This document shows, piece by piece, positions 46,973 to 56,824 of a stretch of 64,000 bases of DNA. The notes under the pieces are model-generated. The model did not search any database. It was given only the letters and a program-made list of their open reading frames with translations, and was not told where the DNA came from. Position numbers and translations under genes: made by a program. Source of the DNA: an uncultured Eubacteriales bacterium (GTDB lineage Bacteria; Bacillota; Clostridia; Oscillospirales; Acutalibacteraceae); NCBI GenBank assembly GCA_934486615.1, contig CAKSQO010000007.1, positions 59,447 to 123,446 on the forward strand, written 5' to 3'. Every line of letters starts with the position of its first letter. The stretch's first letter is position 1.

Positions 46973-49140
46973 CAGCTGTACACCCTTTCGACGGAATAGA
47001 CGCCGCTGACATTCTCGATCTTGGTCATAACGCTCTTCAAATGCTCGGCGCTTTCGACCCTGACGGTGATGTCGATGGCGTACTTGCCGCTTTTAAGCTG
47101 ACGCGCGGAAGCGGCGTATATCATAATTCTCATATTGGAAATGACGGTGGTTATGTCCGCAAGCATTCCCGTGCGGTCGATGGCCAGCGCGCGAATGGTC
47201 GCGTTGAACGACGTCGTCTGTCCCCCCGCCCAGTGCGCGGGGATCCAGCGCTCCGGCTCGGCGCTCGTTTCGATATTCGCGGGCACGTTCTTGCAGTCGC
47301 GCTTGTGGATTGACACGCCGTGACCGCGGGTGATGAAGCCGATTATGTCGTCGCCGGGGATCGGGCTGCAGCAGCGCGACAGCTTGACAAGACAGTTGTC
47401 GATGCCGTCGACGACCACTCCGTCGTGCGAGGCGGGGGACGCGTTGACCACGGGAGCCGCCGGCTCGGCGGGCTTGGGCTTGAACTTATCGCGTATGGAC
47501 GGAATGAGATTTGAGAACACCACTCCGCCGTAGCCTATCTTGGCATAAAAATCGTCGGCGGTCTGGCAGTGGTATTTTTCGACCAGATCGCTTATCAGGC
47601 GGTCGTACTCCTCGTCGGTCAGGTGAATTTTTGCCTGCCGCAGGACGCGCTCGACCTCGTTTTTGCCCGTCTCGATATTCTCGGGGCGGCGCTCCTTTTT
47701 AAACCACGCGCGTATCTTGTTGCGCGCTTCGCTTGTCTTTACTATTTTAAGCCAGTCGCGGCTCGGGCCGTGGCCGGGCTGCGAGGTGGTGATTATCTCG
47801 ATTACGTCGCCCGTGTTTATCCTGTAGTCGATGGGCACGATCTTGCCGTCGACCTTTGCGCCGACCATACGGTTGCCCACGGCCGAGTGTATCGCATAGG
47901 CAAAGTCGATGACCGTGCTGCCGACGGGCAGGCTGATAACGTCGCCCTTCGGCGTTACGCCGAAGATGTCCTCGGGCGCAAGGTCGGTCTTTATCGTGCG
48001 GACTATCTCCTCGACGTCCTCGACTTCCTTCTGGTTTTCAAGCAGCTGCCTTATCCACGAAAGCCGCTCCTCAAAGCGGCCGTCGGAGGCTGAGATGCCG
48101 TCCTTGTACTTCCAGTGCGCGGCGATACCGTACTCAGCGGTGTGGTGCATCTCCCATGTGCGTATCTGCACCTCAAACGGCGCACCCTCGCGACTGATGA
48201 CGGTGGTATGCAGCGAGCGGTACATATTCGACTTGGGGGTGGAGATGTAGTCCTTGAAGCGCCCGGGTATCGGGCGGAACATCTCGTGCACCATTCCGAG
48301 GACGTTGTAGCAGTCGTTGACCGTGTTGACGATTACCCTGACAGCGTAGATGTCGTATATTTCCTCAAACTGCTTGCCCTGCATGAACATCTTGCGGTAG
48401 ATGCCGTAGATGGACTTTACCCTGCCCTCGATGTTAAGGTTCTCGATAGAGTCGCCGATGCGGTCGGAAAGCTGCTTTTTGATTTTCTCAATAAAGCCCT
48501 GACGGTATTCGCGGTTTTTCTCAAGCAGCGCTTCAATTTCGTTATATGCGACCGGATCGAGGTAGCGTATCGCCAGATCCTCCAGCTCCTCTTTGACGGC
48601 GCGGATCCCGAGACGGTGCGCTATAGGTGCATATATTTCAAGCGTTTCGCGCGATTTGTCAAGCTGCTTTTTCGGACTTTGCGCGCTTAAAGTGCGCATA
48701 TTGTGCAGGCGGTCGGCGAGCTTGATTATGATGACCCTGATGTCCTCGGCCATCGCAAGCAGCATTTTGCGCACGTTCTCGGCCTGCTGCTGCTCGTAGC
48801 TCTCGGTGGGCACCCTGCCCAGCTTGGTCACGCCCTCGACGAGCGCGGCGACGCTGCGGCCGAACGCTTTTTCAATATCGGCGGAGGTGACGGGAGTGTC
48901 CTCGACCGTGTCGTGCAGCAGCGCCGCGACGACGCTCTCGGTGTCCATTCCGAGTGAGATGACTATGCACGCGACCGCGACTGGGTGTATAAAGTACGGC
49001 TCGCCCGACAGGCGCATCTGCCCGGCGTGCGCGTCTCTGCCCATATCGTAGGCGCGCCTTACGGTGTCAACATCGTAACCTCCGCCCTGCTTTTTCATCG
49101 CTTCCTCAATAAGCGAAAAGCTCATCTTTTCCTCGTTCAT
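46972..49140 (-). CDS. relA: Bifunctional (p)ppGpp synthetase/hydrolase RelA/SpoT
   Basis: 722 residues. HD hydrolase domain with YFIHPVAVACIV and LLHDTVEDTPV, synthetase domain with GRVKSIYGIYRKM and YDIYAVRVIVNTVNDCYNVL, TGS domain (DIFGVTPKGDVISLPVGSTV), and C-terminal ACT domain (IRALAIDRTGMLADITTVI). It makes and breaks the stringent-response alarmone. The HD residues are present, so hydrolase activity is expected. Downstream dtd is coupled; recJ lies 31 bases upstream without the usual apt between. Confidence 0.97.
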   Translation of the reverse strand: MNEEKMSFSLIEEAMKKQGGGYDVDTVRRAYDMGRDAHAGQMRLSGEPYFIHPVAVACIVISLGMDTESVVAALLHDTVEDTPVTSADIEKAFGRSVAALVEGVTKLGRVPTESYEQQQAENVRKMLLAMAEDIRVIIIKLADRLHNMRTLSAQSPKKQLDKSRETLEIYAPIAHRLGIRAVKEELEDLAIRYLDPVAYNEIEALLEKNREYRQGFIEKIKKQLSDRIGDSIENLNIEGRVKSIYGIYRKMFMQGKQFEEIYDIYAVRVIVNTVNDCYNVLGMVHEMFRPIPGRFKDYISTPKSNMYRSLHTTVISREGAPFEVQIRTWEMHHTAEYGIAAHWKYKDGISASDGRFEERLSWIRQLLENQKEVEDVEEIVRTIKTDLAPEDIFGVTPKGDVISLPVGSTVIDFAYAIHSAVGNRMVGAKVDGKIVPIDYRINTGDVIEIITTSQPGHGPSRDWLKIVKTSEARNKIRAWFKKERRPENIETGKNEVERVLRQAKIHLTDEEYDRLISDLVEKYHCQTADDFYAKIGYGGVVFSNLIPSIRDKFKPKPAEPAAPVVNASPASHDGVVVDGIDNCLVKLSRCCSPIPGDDIIGFITRGHGVSIHKRDCKNVPANIETSAEPERWIPAHWAGGQTTSFNATIRALAIDRTGMLADITTVISNMRIMIYAASARQLKSGKYAIDITVRVESAEHLKSVMTKIENVSGVYSVERVYS

Positions 49141-49171
49141 ACCCGTTTACCCCTCCTTTTTCAAAAAAGTC

Positions 49172-51193
49172 TCACAGCGAGCTTAACCGATTGTAAAGCA
49201 GCGACTCGTCAAGGTCGAATTTTCTCGTCGCGTCGGCGAGCTGAACGCTCACCGCGGACATATTCCACTTTATATCTGCCAGCCCCAGCTCGTCAAGCAC
49301 GTCTAGCGCAAGGCGCAGCTTCAGATAGCCGAGCTTTGAGTGCAGCATAAGCGCCTCGCAGTCGCCGTCGAAGCCGCGGCGAACGCTTCTGTAAGCGGCG
49401 GCGACGTCGTCGCGCGTCAGCAGGAAGTCCTCTCTTAATCCGCTTATATCCTCTTTTCGGCGCAGCCGCTCGTACAGACGAATGTCCCTCAGCAGCGCGT
49501 CGTCGTCGCCCTCTGACGCGCGTACTCCCCTGACCGTGAGCGTGACCTGCTCGCGGCCCGAATACTCGCCGACATCGGCGGTGACGGCAAAGTCGAGCCT
49601 GTCGCCTGTCTCGTAGCCGAAGCGCTCGGCGGTGCAGCCGAAGTACATAACGGTGGTTTTCATATCGTCGCGGCTGACCTCGAGGCGCAGATGGCTGCCC
49701 TGACTGCCGACGGCGGTGACTCGGTCAAGCCGCATACCGAACAGACCGAACACGGGCACGGCGTTGCCCGCTCCGAACGGCGCAAGCACCTCAAGCGAGT
49801 GCACCATGTCGGGTGTAAACGCCGTCGGGCGCAGCTTGCAATCGATGCTGAGCTCAGCAAACGGCATATCGCCGTACTCCTTTGCGGCGTATTCATTTAT
49901 CTTACGTCTGAACGCGGCGACGTTCCCGCGCGGCATTGAAAGTCCCGCCGCCTGCGCGTGGCCGCCGAAGCGCTCAAGCAAGCCCGCGCACGAGCTTATC
50001 GCGGCGTAGAGCGAAAATTCGCCAACGCTGCGCGCAGAGCCGGAAGCTGTCGTGCCGTCGTCGACGAGCACTATCGCAGGCTTGCCGTATTTGTCGCATA
50101 TGCGCGAGGCGACGATGCCGATGACTCCGTGGTGCCAGCCCTCGCCCGCAACAACGATAACGCGGTCAAAGCAGAGCTGCTGCTGCTCGATAAGGCACAT
50201 TGCCTGCTCGGAAATTGTGCGCTCGAGCGACTGTCGCTGCGTGTTCGCGTCGTTGATTTCGGATGCGATGGCCGCAGCGCGCTTGGGGTCGCTTTCTATA
50301 AGCAGATCTACCGCGCGAACGCAGCTGCCGACGCGCCCCGCCGCGTTAAGGCGCGGAGCGATACCGTAGCTGACCGTCAGCGCGTTTACGCCGCGCTTTG
50401 CAAGACAAGCGGCATTTATTATGGCCTTGAACCCCTCGCGGGTGCTCATAAGCCGCTCCACTCCGCGGCGCGCGATTATCCTGTTTTCGCCGATAAGCGG
50501 CATAACGTCGGCGATGGTTCCGACGGCGGCGAGGTCGGCGAAGCGGTCGCACATCTCCTCGCCCGAAACGCCCTCGGCCGCACAGATGAATTTGAAGCAA
50601 ACGCCCGCACCCGCGTACTCCTTGAACGTCGAGGGGCAGTCGAGCCTGTGCGGGTCGACCACCGCGACGGCGGCGGGCAGGTGGCTTTGCGGCAGATGGT
50701 GGTCGGTAACAACGACGTCGATACCCTTTGAGTTGGCATAATCAATCTCTTCAACCGCGCTGATGCCGTTGTCGACGGTTATCATCAGGCGCACTCCCGC
50801 CTGCGCCATACGGTCTACTGCATTTTTGTTAAGGCCGTAATTTTCCTCGCGCTCGGGCACGATAAAGCTGACAAGCGCATTTTTTGAAAGCAGATATGTA
50901 TAAAGCATGGCCGTCGAGGTCACGCCGTCGGCGTCGTAGTCGCCGTAGACGCATATGCGCTCGCGATTTTCGAGCGCTTGATGCAGCCGCCCGACCGCCT
51001 TGTCCATATCGATAAGCTCATAGGGGTCGCTGAGCTGCTGGTCATCGCTTAAAAGCTCGTCGACCTCGAACGGATCGGTGAAGCCGCGCGAAACAAGTAT
51101 CAGCGCAACAAGCGCGTCGATGTCGCACTCTTCGGCTATTTCCCGCGCGCACTCGCGGTCGCAGTGGGAAGTCACCCACTTTTTACGGCTCAC
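49172..51193 (-). CDS. recJ: Single-stranded-DNA-specific exonuclease RecJ
   Basis: 673 residues from a GTG, after AAAGGAGATG. DHH phosphoesterase motifs: VYGDYDADGVTSTAMLYTYL, VVTDHHLPQ and FADLAAVGTIADVMPL; the DHHA1 domain carries GGHAQAAGLSMP. A C-terminal RecJ OB-like domain follows. RecJ degrades single-stranded DNA 5' to 3' in recombination and mismatch repair. The Bacillus order recJ-apt-relA lacks apt here. Residue 1-40 helices lead into the DHH domain. Confidence 0.96.
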   Translation of the reverse strand: MSRKKWVTSHCDRECAREIAEECDIDALVALILVSRGFTDPFEVDELLSDDQQLSDPYELIDMDKAVGRLHQALENRERICVYGDYDADGVTSTAMLYTYLLSKNALVSFIVPEREENYGLNKNAVDRMAQAGVRLMITVDNGISAVEEIDYANSKGIDVVVTDHHLPQSHLPAAVAVVDPHRLDCPSTFKEYAGAGVCFKFICAAEGVSGEEMCDRFADLAAVGTIADVMPLIGENRIIARRGVERLMSTREGFKAIINAACLAKRGVNALTVSYGIAPRLNAAGRVGSCVRAVDLLIESDPKRAAAIASEINDANTQRQSLERTISEQAMCLIEQQQLCFDRVIVVAGEGWHHGVIGIVASRICDKYGKPAIVLVDDGTTASGSARSVGEFSLYAAISSCAGLLERFGGHAQAAGLSMPRGNVAAFRRKINEYAAKEYGDMPFAELSIDCKLRPTAFTPDMVHSLEVLAPFGAGNAVPVFGLFGMRLDRVTAVGSQGSHLRLEVSRDDMKTTVMYFGCTAERFGYETGDRLDFAVTADVGEYSGREQVTLTVRGVRASEGDDDALLRDIRLYERLRRKEDISGLREDFLLTRDDVAAAYRSVRRGFDGDCEALMLHSKLGYLKLRLALDVLDELGLADIKWNMSAVSVQLADATRKFDLDESLLYNRLSSL

Positions 51194-51237
51194 CGAATCA
51201 TCTCCTTTTGCTTTAAGCTAATACTTTATTTTAACAT

Positions 51238-51266
51238 ACGCGCGCGGCTATAACAATACCCATGCC
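51238..51266 (-). promoter_or_regulatory. Promoter of recJ-relA-dtd
   Basis: Minus strand: TTGTTA, 17-bp spacer, TAAAAT, about 40 bases before the recJ GTG. Confidence 0.65.
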
Positions 51267-51316
51267 GAAAAAAGTTGAATCAGCGCACCTCTTCGACCCG
51301 ATTTTCACACGCGCCT

Positions 51317-51928
51317 TCACCTCTCCGCTGCCTGATCGCTCATCGAAAAAGCGCAGCCGCAGTAGTCCTGGCGGTAAAGATCAAACTGTTTGGACAGCTC
51401 GATCGAACGCTTGTACCCCTCGCGCTTTTTAAAGTCGCCCGGCAGCCAGTTTACGCCGTACTTTTCGCCCAGCTCCCCGCCGAGCGCGTTTATCACGGCG
51501 CTGTTTTTGTGCGGCGACACGCTGAGTGTCGTACAGAAGTAATCGAAGCTTCCCTCTTTTGCGCGCTTTGCGGTCGCTTCAAGCCGCAGTCTGAAGCACT
51601 CGGTGCAGCGCGCGCCGCCCTCCGGCTCACTCTCAAGCCCCTTTACGGCGGCAAAGAAGCGCTCGGGGTCGTACTCACTCTCGGTCAGCACCGCGCCGCC
51701 GAGAGCTGCAATCAGCTGCTTTTGCGTTTCAAGGCGGCGGGCATACTCACTTTCGGGGTGAATATTCGGATTATAATAGTAAACGGTTATGTCAAAGTGC
51801 TTTGACAAATACTCTATAACATAGCTGCTGCACGGCCCGCAGCACGAATGAAGCAGCAGCCTCGGGCGCTTATCCCCCAAGGCGGCGATGACCTCGTCGA
51901 GCCTGCGCTGATAGTTGACCTTTTCCAT
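51317..51928 (-). CDS. queH: Epoxyqueuosine reductase QueH
   Basis: 203 residues from the ATG at 51926-51928, after GCGAGG. The cysteine motifs fit QueH: LLLHSCCGPCSSYVIEYL, CTECFRLRLEATA and DYCGCAFS. QueH reduces epoxyqueuosine in tRNA in place of QueG, with iron-sulfur help. The central YYYNPNIHPESEYARRL is typical. The gene is a single unit with its own promoter; no other queuosine gene is in the window. Confidence 0.95.
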   Translation of the reverse strand: MEKVNYQRRLDEVIAALGDKRPRLLLHSCCGPCSSYVIEYLSKHFDITVYYYNPNIHPESEYARRLETQKQLIAALGGAVLTESEYDPERFFAAVKGLESEPEGGARCTECFRLRLEATAKRAKEGSFDYFCTTLSVSPHKNSAVINALGGELGEKYGVNWLPGDFKKREGYKRSIELSKQFDLYRQDYCGCAFSMSDQAAER

Positions 51929-51960
51929 AATAAGCCTCGCTTTTAACACTGATAGCAATA

Positions 51961-51989
51961 ATTATACACATTAAAAGCGGACTTGGCAA
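51961..51989 (-). promoter_or_regulatory. Promoter of queH
   Basis: Minus strand: TTGCCA, 17-bp spacer, TATAAT. Confidence 0.7.
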
Positions 51990-51996
51990 TAGCGCT

Positions 51997-52386
51997 CTAC
52001 CTTATATCGCCGAACATTCTGAAGCGTACCTGCCGCTCGAGAGTCAGCGCGACGACCGAGAGCAGCGTCCATATTGCGGTAAACGGCAGGCTTACCTGAC
52101 CTAACAGATTAAGCGGCAAATGCGAGTAGTCCCACACGTTCCAGCCGAGCCAAACGTTGACCGCAAGCCCGAACACAAGCTCCACCGCCGTCACCGCAAG
52201 CCCCGACACCACGCACGCGGCGATATAATGAATGTGCGGCAAAAGCCTGCGGTTTATCAGCTGCATCAGCAAAAAGACGCAGCCGCCCGCGATAACCATC
52301 GTCCAGTGCGTCCACCCGCGCCAGATAAGCTCCATTAGTCCGTATGACACTCCGCCAAAGAGAAACAGCACCGCGTTTTCAATCAA
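51997..52386 (-). CDS. PF06541-like (putative ABC-transporter type IV) membrane protein
   Basis: 129 residues from a likely TTG at 52384-52386, eight bases after AAAGGG; longer in-frame starts have no site. Four helices: residues near 5-20, 28-42, 50-78 and 100-120. GGVSYGLMELIWRGWTHWTM and NVWDYSHLPLNLLGQVSL, with the final FMLLSVVALTL-like helix, resemble the small family named putative ABC-transporter type IV, though no ATPase is nearby. Function unknown. Confidence 0.82.
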   Translation of the reverse strand: MIENAVLFLFGGVSYGLMELIWRGWTHWTMVIAGGCVFLLMQLINRRLLPHIHYIAACVVSGLAVTAVELVFGLAVNVWLGWNVWDYSHLPLNLLGQVSLPFTAIWTLLSVVALTLERQVRFRMFGDIR

Positions 52387-52433
52387 ATTATTCACCCTTT
52401 CGGCTTTATTTTTGCCCGCGCACAAGATAAATA

Positions 52434-52462
52434 TTGTTTTTTTCTTTTGCGGGTGGTATAAT
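52434..52462 (+). promoter_or_regulatory. Promoter of tepA
   Basis: TTGTTT, 17-bp spacer, TATAAT, about 64 bases before the tepA ATG. Confidence 0.6.
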
Positions 52463-52525
52463 TTTTTAATGGTATTATATGTCCGTTTCTCCTTAAACTA
52501 AATGAAAAAAGGAGGAACGCTTAAA

Positions 52526-53314
52526 ATGAACAACGAAAATCGGCAAAGCCGCTCCGGATCCGACTCGGACAAAAGCCGCGAAACGATGTCGCTCGACCAG
52601 ATCGAGCAAATCGAGCAGACGGGCTCGGTCACGGCCGACAAGGGCGGCAGAGTTATCCACTGCCTGACCGTCATCGGGCAGATCGAGGGGCACTACGCCC
52701 TGCCCGAGCAGAACAAAACCACCAAGTACGAGCACGTCATTCCGCAGCTTGTCGCGATTGAGGAGGACCCGTCGATCGAGGGGCTGCTGATGATACTCAA
52801 CACCGTCGGCGGCGACGTTGAAGCGGGGCTTGCCATCGCGGAGCTTGTTGCGGGAATGAGCAAGCCGACCGTGTCGCTCGTTCTAGGCGGCGGGCACTCG
52901 ATAGGTGTGCCGCTCGCGGTGTCGGCCAAGCGCTCGTTCATAGCGCCGAGCGCTACGATGACGATACACCCCGTCAGAATGAACGGGCTCGTCCTCGGCG
53001 TGCCGCAGACGCTGTCATACTTTGACCGTATGCAGGAGCGCATAACCAACTTTGTCACCGCAAATTCGCACATAAGCGAGGAGCGCTTTACAGAGCTTAT
53101 GATGAACACGGGCGAGCTTGTCACCGACGTCGGCAGCGTGCTCGACGGCGAGGCGGCGGTGAAAGAGGGGCTTATCGACGCGCTCGGCTCTTTGAGCGAC
53201 GCGCTCGACAGCCTTTACGCCATGATAGCCGAGTCCGCTCCCGCGCAGAAAAAGCCGCGCGATAAAGCGGCCGCGCTTAAGCCGAACTTCCCGCAGGCCG
53301 AAACCGAGGCGTAA
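52526..53314 (+). CDS. tepA: ClpP-fold protease TepA
   Basis: 262 residues from the ATG at 52526; an earlier in-frame ATG at 52502 is ahead of the GGAGG at 52511. A ClpP-like serine protease domain shows [20 protein letters not shown], the nucleophile in [14 protein letters not shown] and the histidine in TIHPVRMNG. TepA (YmfB) processes spore or exported proteins in Bacillus. The N-terminus is polar and disordered. The C-terminus is basic, with [14 protein letters not shown]. Genes uppP and spoIIIE follow. Confidence 0.93.
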   Translation: MNNENRQSRSGSDSDKSRETMSLDQIEQIEQTGSVTADKGGRVIHCLTVIGQIEGHYALPEQNKTTKYEHVIPQLVAIEEDPSIEGLLMILNTVGGDVEAGLAIAELVAGMSKPTVSLVLGGGHSIGVPLAVSAKRSFIAPSATMTIHPVRMNGLVLGVPQTLSYFDRMQERITNFVTANSHISEERFTELMMNTGELVTDVGSVLDGEAAVKEGLIDALGSLSDALDSLYAMIAESAPAQKKPRDKAAALKPNFPQAETEA

Positions 53315-53337
53315 CCGCCGCTTTGAGCGGCGTTACA
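53312..53337 (+). terminator. Hairpin between tepA and uppP
   Basis: GTAACCGCCGCT/AGCGGCGTTAC with a one-base bulge and TTG loop, overlapping the tepA stop. No strong T tract; it may partly terminate or stabilise the transcript. Confidence 0.4.
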
Positions 53338-53380
53338 TATAATAAGCCACCAAACACTACAGAACAAGGAGAAAATGATT

Positions 53381-54265
53381 ATGGAGATACTGAATGCAAT
53401 ACTTCAGGGAATAATTCAGGGGCTGACCGAATTTCTGCCGATCTCAAGCAGCGGCCACCTCGCGATATATCAGCACCTGACGGGCAATTCGGGCGAGGGC
53501 AGCCTGATGTTCACCGTTTTGTTACATATCGGCACGCTGTTTGCGGTGTGCCTGGTTTTCCGCAGGACTATCGGCCGCCTTATCCTCGACTTTGTCGATA
53601 TGCTCAAGCTGATATTCACGGGCAAGTTTTCTTATAAAAAGCTAAACGGCGGCCAGCGCACCGTTATTATGATGATTCTCTCAAGCGCCATGCTGCTTCT
53701 GCTTGTGCTGCCGGTATTCGGCGGCAAGTCGATAAAGGACGCAGTCGAAGCGTTCTCGACCGACCCCGGGCTTTTCTGGGTCATCGGCCTTATGCTTATC
53801 GCGACAAGCGCGCTGATGTATATGTCCTACCGCATAACCGCGTCCGACCGCCCGACCCACAAGGTCGCCACCCCGCGCGACGCCGTACTCATCGGCCTTA
53901 CCCAGTGCGCAGCGGCCGCTTTCCCCGGGCTTTCGCGCTCGGGCTCGACCACCGCTACTGCGCTCGCCTGCGGAATGGAAAAGCAGGCGGCGACCCAGTA
54001 CAGCTTCATCCTTTCGATACCCGCCGTCGCAGCCGCCGCTCTGCTTGAGTTCAAGGACGCGGCGACCACCGTCGGCTTTGCCGACTTAAACGTCGGCGCA
54101 ACAATAATCGGCGTTATCACCGCCGCCGCAGTCGGCATCTTCGCGATAAAGGCGTTCGTGTGGCTTATTAAGAAAAACCGCTACGTCATCTTCTCCTACT
54201 ACTGCGCTGTCGTCGGCGCCATCGTCGTCGGCATCAGCATCGTCGAACACATTCTCTCGAAATAA
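53381..54265 (+). CDS. uppP: Undecaprenyl-diphosphatase UppP
   Basis: 294 residues from the ATG at 53381, nine bases after AAGGAG. Eight predicted helices; catalytic motifs LTEFLPISSSGHL and FPGLSRSGSTTATALACGM are intact. UppP dephosphorylates undecaprenyl pyrophosphate to recycle the cell-wall carrier and can confer bacitracin tolerance. It is between tepA and spoIIIE; no regulator is adjacent. Confidence 0.97.
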   Translation: MEILNAILQGIIQGLTEFLPISSSGHLAIYQHLTGNSGEGSLMFTVLLHIGTLFAVCLVFRRTIGRLILDFVDMLKLIFTGKFSYKKLNGGQRTVIMMILSSAMLLLLVLPVFGGKSIKDAVEAFSTDPGLFWVIGLMLIATSALMYMSYRITASDRPTHKVATPRDAVLIGLTQCAAAAFPGLSRSGSTTATALACGMEKQAATQYSFILSIPAVAAAALLEFKDAATTVGFADLNVGATIIGVITAAAVGIFAIKAFVWLIKKNRYVIFSYYCAVVGAIVVGISIVEHILSK

Positions 54266-54283
54266 TCTGCACGGAGGGCAGTT

Positions 54284-56824
54284 ATGGCAGCAAAAAAGCA
54301 AACGCGCAAACCTGCCGCGTCAAAATCAAAATCGTCCGCCCGCGGCACATCGGGCGGCAATAAAAGCGGAGCAGCCCGCTATGCGGCTTCGGTCATCATA
54401 TTCGCCGCAGCGATACTTTTGTTCTGTATCGCCGTGGTAAAGGGCGAGAACGTCTGGACGGCGCTCCACACGTTCTGGCTCGGCTTAGCGGGCTTCTCCG
54501 CCTACATATGGCCCGCAGTTATGATATATGCCGCCGTGCTGCTCGCAATGGACAGGGAAAGACCCGCCGTCACGCGCCCGATCATATGCTCGGGCGTGCT
54601 CCTGCTGACGGTGCAGACGCTTGTCGACATCTTCCTGCACACGGGAAAGAAGATCGGCTACTGGGACTACCTCGTCTCGGTCTATAAAAGCGGAGCCAAG
54701 GGCGGCGGCTTCTTCGGCGCTGTTTTCGGCGACGCGCTGTGTCTTGCCCTCGGCAACACAGGCGCAAAGATACTCATTGTGCTGCTGACGTTCGTATTCC
54801 TCATGCTGCTTACGGGCACTACGCTTATGTCGCTGTTCCGCACGGTCAGCACTCCTGCAAAGAAGATAAAGGAGGCCGCCGAGGTCGCCTACGGGCACGC
54901 GTCACAGCTTGACGCCGAGGGCGACGGCGCAAAGCAGCAAAAGCCCGATCTCGAAGCGACCAACCGCCACCCCTACGACGTGCCGATAGGCGATGAAGAC
55001 CCGATAAATCCCGCCGGCGACGTTCAGGTTGACCTGAAAAAGCAGAGCAGAAAGATGGTCGACGCGTTCAACTCTGCGTCCGACTCTGTCGTGCCCGACA
55101 TAAACGGCGCGGGTGCTGCCGCACCCGACTCCGCGAACACTCACGGCGTGGAGGAGCGCTCCGCCGAAAATGAAGAAACCGGCAGCGCCATCGACAGCAT
55201 AATCAAGGGGCTGAACTCCAAGCTTGATGTTATCTCTGCCGATGATCCGAAGCTCGCAGCCAACAGCGCAGGCAAAAAGTCAGGCGAAGCGGACGGCGAA
55301 TTTAAAGCTCCCGAGGACGAGGAAGAGAATCCGGTCGAATACGTCTATCCCCCGCTCTCGCTGCTCAAAAAAGCGCCTGCCGACAACGCAACCGACATTC
55401 GCGCCGAGCTGTCGACCAACGCCGAAAAGCTCGTCGACACGCTGCGCTCCTTCGGCGTAGAGACCCGCGTCATCAACATCAGCCGCGGGCCGTCGGTCAC
55501 CCGCTACGAGCTGCAGCCCGCCGCAGGCGTAAGAATAAGCCGCATCGCCAACCTGACCGACGACCTCGCGCTCAGCCTTGCTTCGTCAGGCGTCAGAATC
55601 GAAGCGCCGATTCCGAACAAAGCCGCCGTCGGCATCGAGGTGCCGAACAAGGCGCGCTCGTCCGTCAGCATACGCGAGCTTATCGAATCAAGCGGCTTCA
55701 CCGACGCAAAGAGCAAGCTCACAGGCGTGCTCGGCAAGGATATTACGGGCGAAAGCTGCTTTATCGACATCGCAAAAATGCCGCATATTCTCATTGCGGG
55801 CACCACCGGCTCCGGTAAGTCCGTGTGCCTAAACTCAATCATAATCTCAATGCTCTACAAGGCCGACCCGAGCGAGCTTAAAATGCTCATGATCGACCCG
55901 AAGGCCGTTGAAATGAAGGTCTACAACGGTATTCCGCACCTGCTCGTTCCCGTCGTCACCGACCCGAAAAAGGCTGCGGGAGCGCTCGGCTGGGCGGTCA
56001 CCGAAATGCTGCGCCGCTATCAGCTTCTGAGCGAGCACGACGTGCGCAACATCGACGGCTACAACGAGCTTGCCGAGCACGACGACAGCATAAAAAAACT
56101 GCCGAAGATAGTCATTTTCATCGACGAGTTTGCCGACCTGATGATGGCTGCTCCCGGCGAAGTCGAGGACTCGGTCTGCCGTCTGGCTCAGATGGCGCGC
56201 GCCGCGGGTATGCACCTTGTCATCGCAACGCAAAGCCCGCGCGCCGACGTTATCACGGGTCTTATCAAGTCGAACATACCCAGCCGCATTTCGCTCAAGG
56301 TCGCGTCCCCGCTTGAAAGCCGCATTATCCTTGATATGCAGGGCGCAGAGCGCCTTATCGGCTACGGCGACATGCTGTACTCCCCGACGGGTGCCAACAA
56401 GCCCGTGCGAATTCAGGGCTGCTGGATAAGCGACGGCGAGATAAAGGCCGTCACCGATTTCCTCAAGGGCAAATCGGGTCACGCAGGCTACGACGACGAA
56501 ATTATGCAGGAGATCGAGCGGCAGGCCGCCCTCGCCAAACAGGGCAAGAAGAACGGCGCGGCCGACTCCGATTCCGACGAGGTCGAGGACGACGACCCGA
56601 TGCTCGAAAAGGCGCTCGAGGTCGTTGTCGATATGGGACAGGCCTCGACTTCGATGCTGCAGCGCAAGCTGAAGCTCGGCTACTCGCGCGCCGCCCGCAT
56701 TATGGATCAGCTCGAGAGCCACGGCTACATCGGCCCTGCCGAGGGTGCAAAGCCCCGCGCGGTCAAGATAAGTAAGTCGCAGCTGCTTGAAATGCAGGCA
56801 GGAAGCGAGCTGCCCCCGCAATGA
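54284..56824 (+). CDS. spoIIIE: DNA translocase FtsK/SpoIIIE
   Basis: 846 residues. Four N-terminal helices (about 30-185), an acidic low-complexity linker of about 180 residues, then the motor with Walker A AGTTGSGKSVCLN, IVIFIDEFADLMMAAPG (Walker B) and the gamma winged-helix domain ALEVVVDMGQASTSMLQRK. It pumps chromosomal DNA through the septum at division or into the forespore. Spore genes elsewhere in the window favour SpoIIIE use, but FtsK is possible. It overlaps the next gene by four bases. Confidence 0.96.
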   Translation: MAAKKQTRKPAASKSKSSARGTSGGNKSGAARYAASVIIFAAAILLFCIAVVKGENVWTALHTFWLGLAGFSAYIWPAVMIYAAVLLAMDRERPAVTRPIICSGVLLLTVQTLVDIFLHTGKKIGYWDYLVSVYKSGAKGGGFFGAVFGDALCLALGNTGAKILIVLLTFVFLMLLTGTTLMSLFRTVSTPAKKIKEAAEVAYGHASQLDAEGDGAKQQKPDLEATNRHPYDVPIGDEDPINPAGDVQVDLKKQSRKMVDAFNSASDSVVPDINGAGAAAPDSANTHGVEERSAENEETGSAIDSIIKGLNSKLDVISADDPKLAANSAGKKSGEADGEFKAPEDEEENPVEYVYPPLSLLKKAPADNATDIRAELSTNAEKLVDTLRSFGVETRVINISRGPSVTRYELQPAAGVRISRIANLTDDLALSLASSGVRIEAPIPNKAAVGIEVPNKARSSVSIRELIESSGFTDAKSKLTGVLGKDITGESCFIDIAKMPHILIAGTTGSGKSVCLNSIIISMLYKADPSELKMLMIDPKAVEMKVYNGIPHLLVPVVTDPKKAAGALGWAVTEMLRRYQLLSEHDVRNIDGYNELAEHDDSIKKLPKIVIFIDEFADLMMAAPGEVEDSVCRLAQMARAAGMHLVIATQSPRADVITGLIKSNIPSRISLKVASPLESRIILDMQGAERLIGYGDMLYSPTGANKPVRIQGCWISDGEIKAVTDFLKGKSGHAGYDDEIMQEIERQAALAKQGKKNGAADSDSDEVEDDDPMLEKALEVVVDMGQASTSMLQRKLKLGYSRAARIMDQLESHGYIGPAEGAKPRAVKISKSQLLEMQAGSELPPQ

